NCBI GenBank assembly: GCA_017477255.1
Contig: JAFUXB010000006.1
Span: 1-40,691, forward strand
Reading direction: 5' to 3'
DNA length: 40,691 nucleotides
DNA from: Bacilli bacterium
GTDB taxonomy: Bacteria; Bacillota_I; Bacilli_A; RFN20; CAG-826
Numbering within the stretch: the first letter of the stretch is position 1; every line of letters starts with the position of its first letter. Below are positions 40,630 through 40,691 of this stretch, piece after piece. The notes beneath the pieces were generated by a model. That model searched no databases. It worked only from the letters and a program-made list of their open reading frames with translations, and was not told where the DNA came from. The position numbers were made by a program, and so were the translations under genes.

Positions 40630-40691
40630 TGGTGGCCCAACCCGGGATCGAACCGGGGACATAAGGATTTTCAGTCCTCCGCTCTACCAGC
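40630..40691 (-). tRNA. tRNA-Phe (anticodon GAA), 5' end cut off by window
   Basis: The 3' part with encoded CCA, T loop TTCGATC, anticodon loop CTGAAAA (GAA). The first ~14 bases of the 5' acceptor and D-arm lie beyond base 40691. Confidence 0.93.

Noticed and set aside
1-40691. Mycoplasma-type genetic code (TGA as Trp)
   Set aside because: Conserved Trp positions use TGG, conserved proteins reach normal length with TGA as a stop, and TGA ends the phosphatase gene at 17939-17941.

Overview
This window is an AT-rich (about 30% GC by eye) bacterial chromosome segment with a standard genetic code: TGG encodes Trp, TGA is used once as a stop, and conserved proteins run full length. Gene content points to a Bacillota (class Bacilli) lineage of the gut type near the Mollicutes, such as RF39, Acholeplasma-like or Erysipelotrichia-like groups. 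The evidence is the rpsG-fusA-tuf order, KtrAB, two FeoA plus FeoB, several lipoproteins with Cys lipoboxes, and anaerobe-type flavoproteins. The taxonomic placement is inference.

Layout. 1-3830: end of the str operon (rpsG, fusA, tuf) and its terminator. 3857-9157: a divergent locus with a LacI-family regulator on one side, and on the other an Ig-like surface protein plus a GH32 lipoprotein, probably for sucrose/fructan use. 9278-12480: a BaiN/HI0933-type flavoprotein, a YfcE-like phosphodiesterase and an Orn/Lys/Arg decarboxylase. 12619-18321: a likely operon of three secreted lipoproteins (the third a Tyr/lipid-type phosphatase) and a short GntR regulator. 18339-20854: tRNA-Leu on the minus strand, then a GT2 glycosyltransferase, a PlsC-type acyltransferase and tRNA-Thr. 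20938-23349 (minus): DUF2804 and MFS transporter pair. 23429-25992: Fe-S flavoprotein/FMN reductase, esterase, tRNA-Val, a small ORF, a MIF-family tautomerase and tRNA-Gly. 26082-31246: GT4 glycosyltransferase, threonine aldolase, IspD-like enzyme, MmcQ/YjbR protein and NCS2 purine permease. 31268-36848: DUF308 protein, then a metal block of DtxR-type regulator, feoA-feoA-feoB, HMA protein, Fur-family regulator and ArsP_2-type exporter. 37098-40617: ktrB-ktrA and an M18 aminopeptidase. The window ends inside tRNA-Phe (minus).

The feature that gene families do not explain is a dispersed ~30-bp repeat: AAAAAATAR followed by TTGAGWTYTGCAGGGTTTTT and a short tail. I find 15 readable copies plus at least one degraded copy between 4191 and 37004, about one per 2.2 kb, in both orientations. 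Most are intergenic. Several carry the stop codon of the upstream gene, two end exactly at a start codon and supply its ribosome binding site, and at least two lie in frame inside conserved proteins (LacI and FeoB), both read as Lys-Asn-Pro-Ala. I do not recognise it as a known family.

Other regulatory signals: several genes have a -10 box only 6-7 bases before the start codon and no Shine-Dalgarno (probable leaderless mRNAs); a LacI-type operator, a DtxR-like box overlapping a terminator-like hairpin, a 21-bp Fur box, and two long perfect palindromes next to the starts of the GT2 gene and ktrB. The two gene-free stretches over 300 bases are 18322-18647 (terminator, tRNA-Leu, two repeat copies, palindrome/promoter) and 24976-25308 (repeat copy, promoter, tRNA-Val, terminator, then about 70 bases in which I see nothing).
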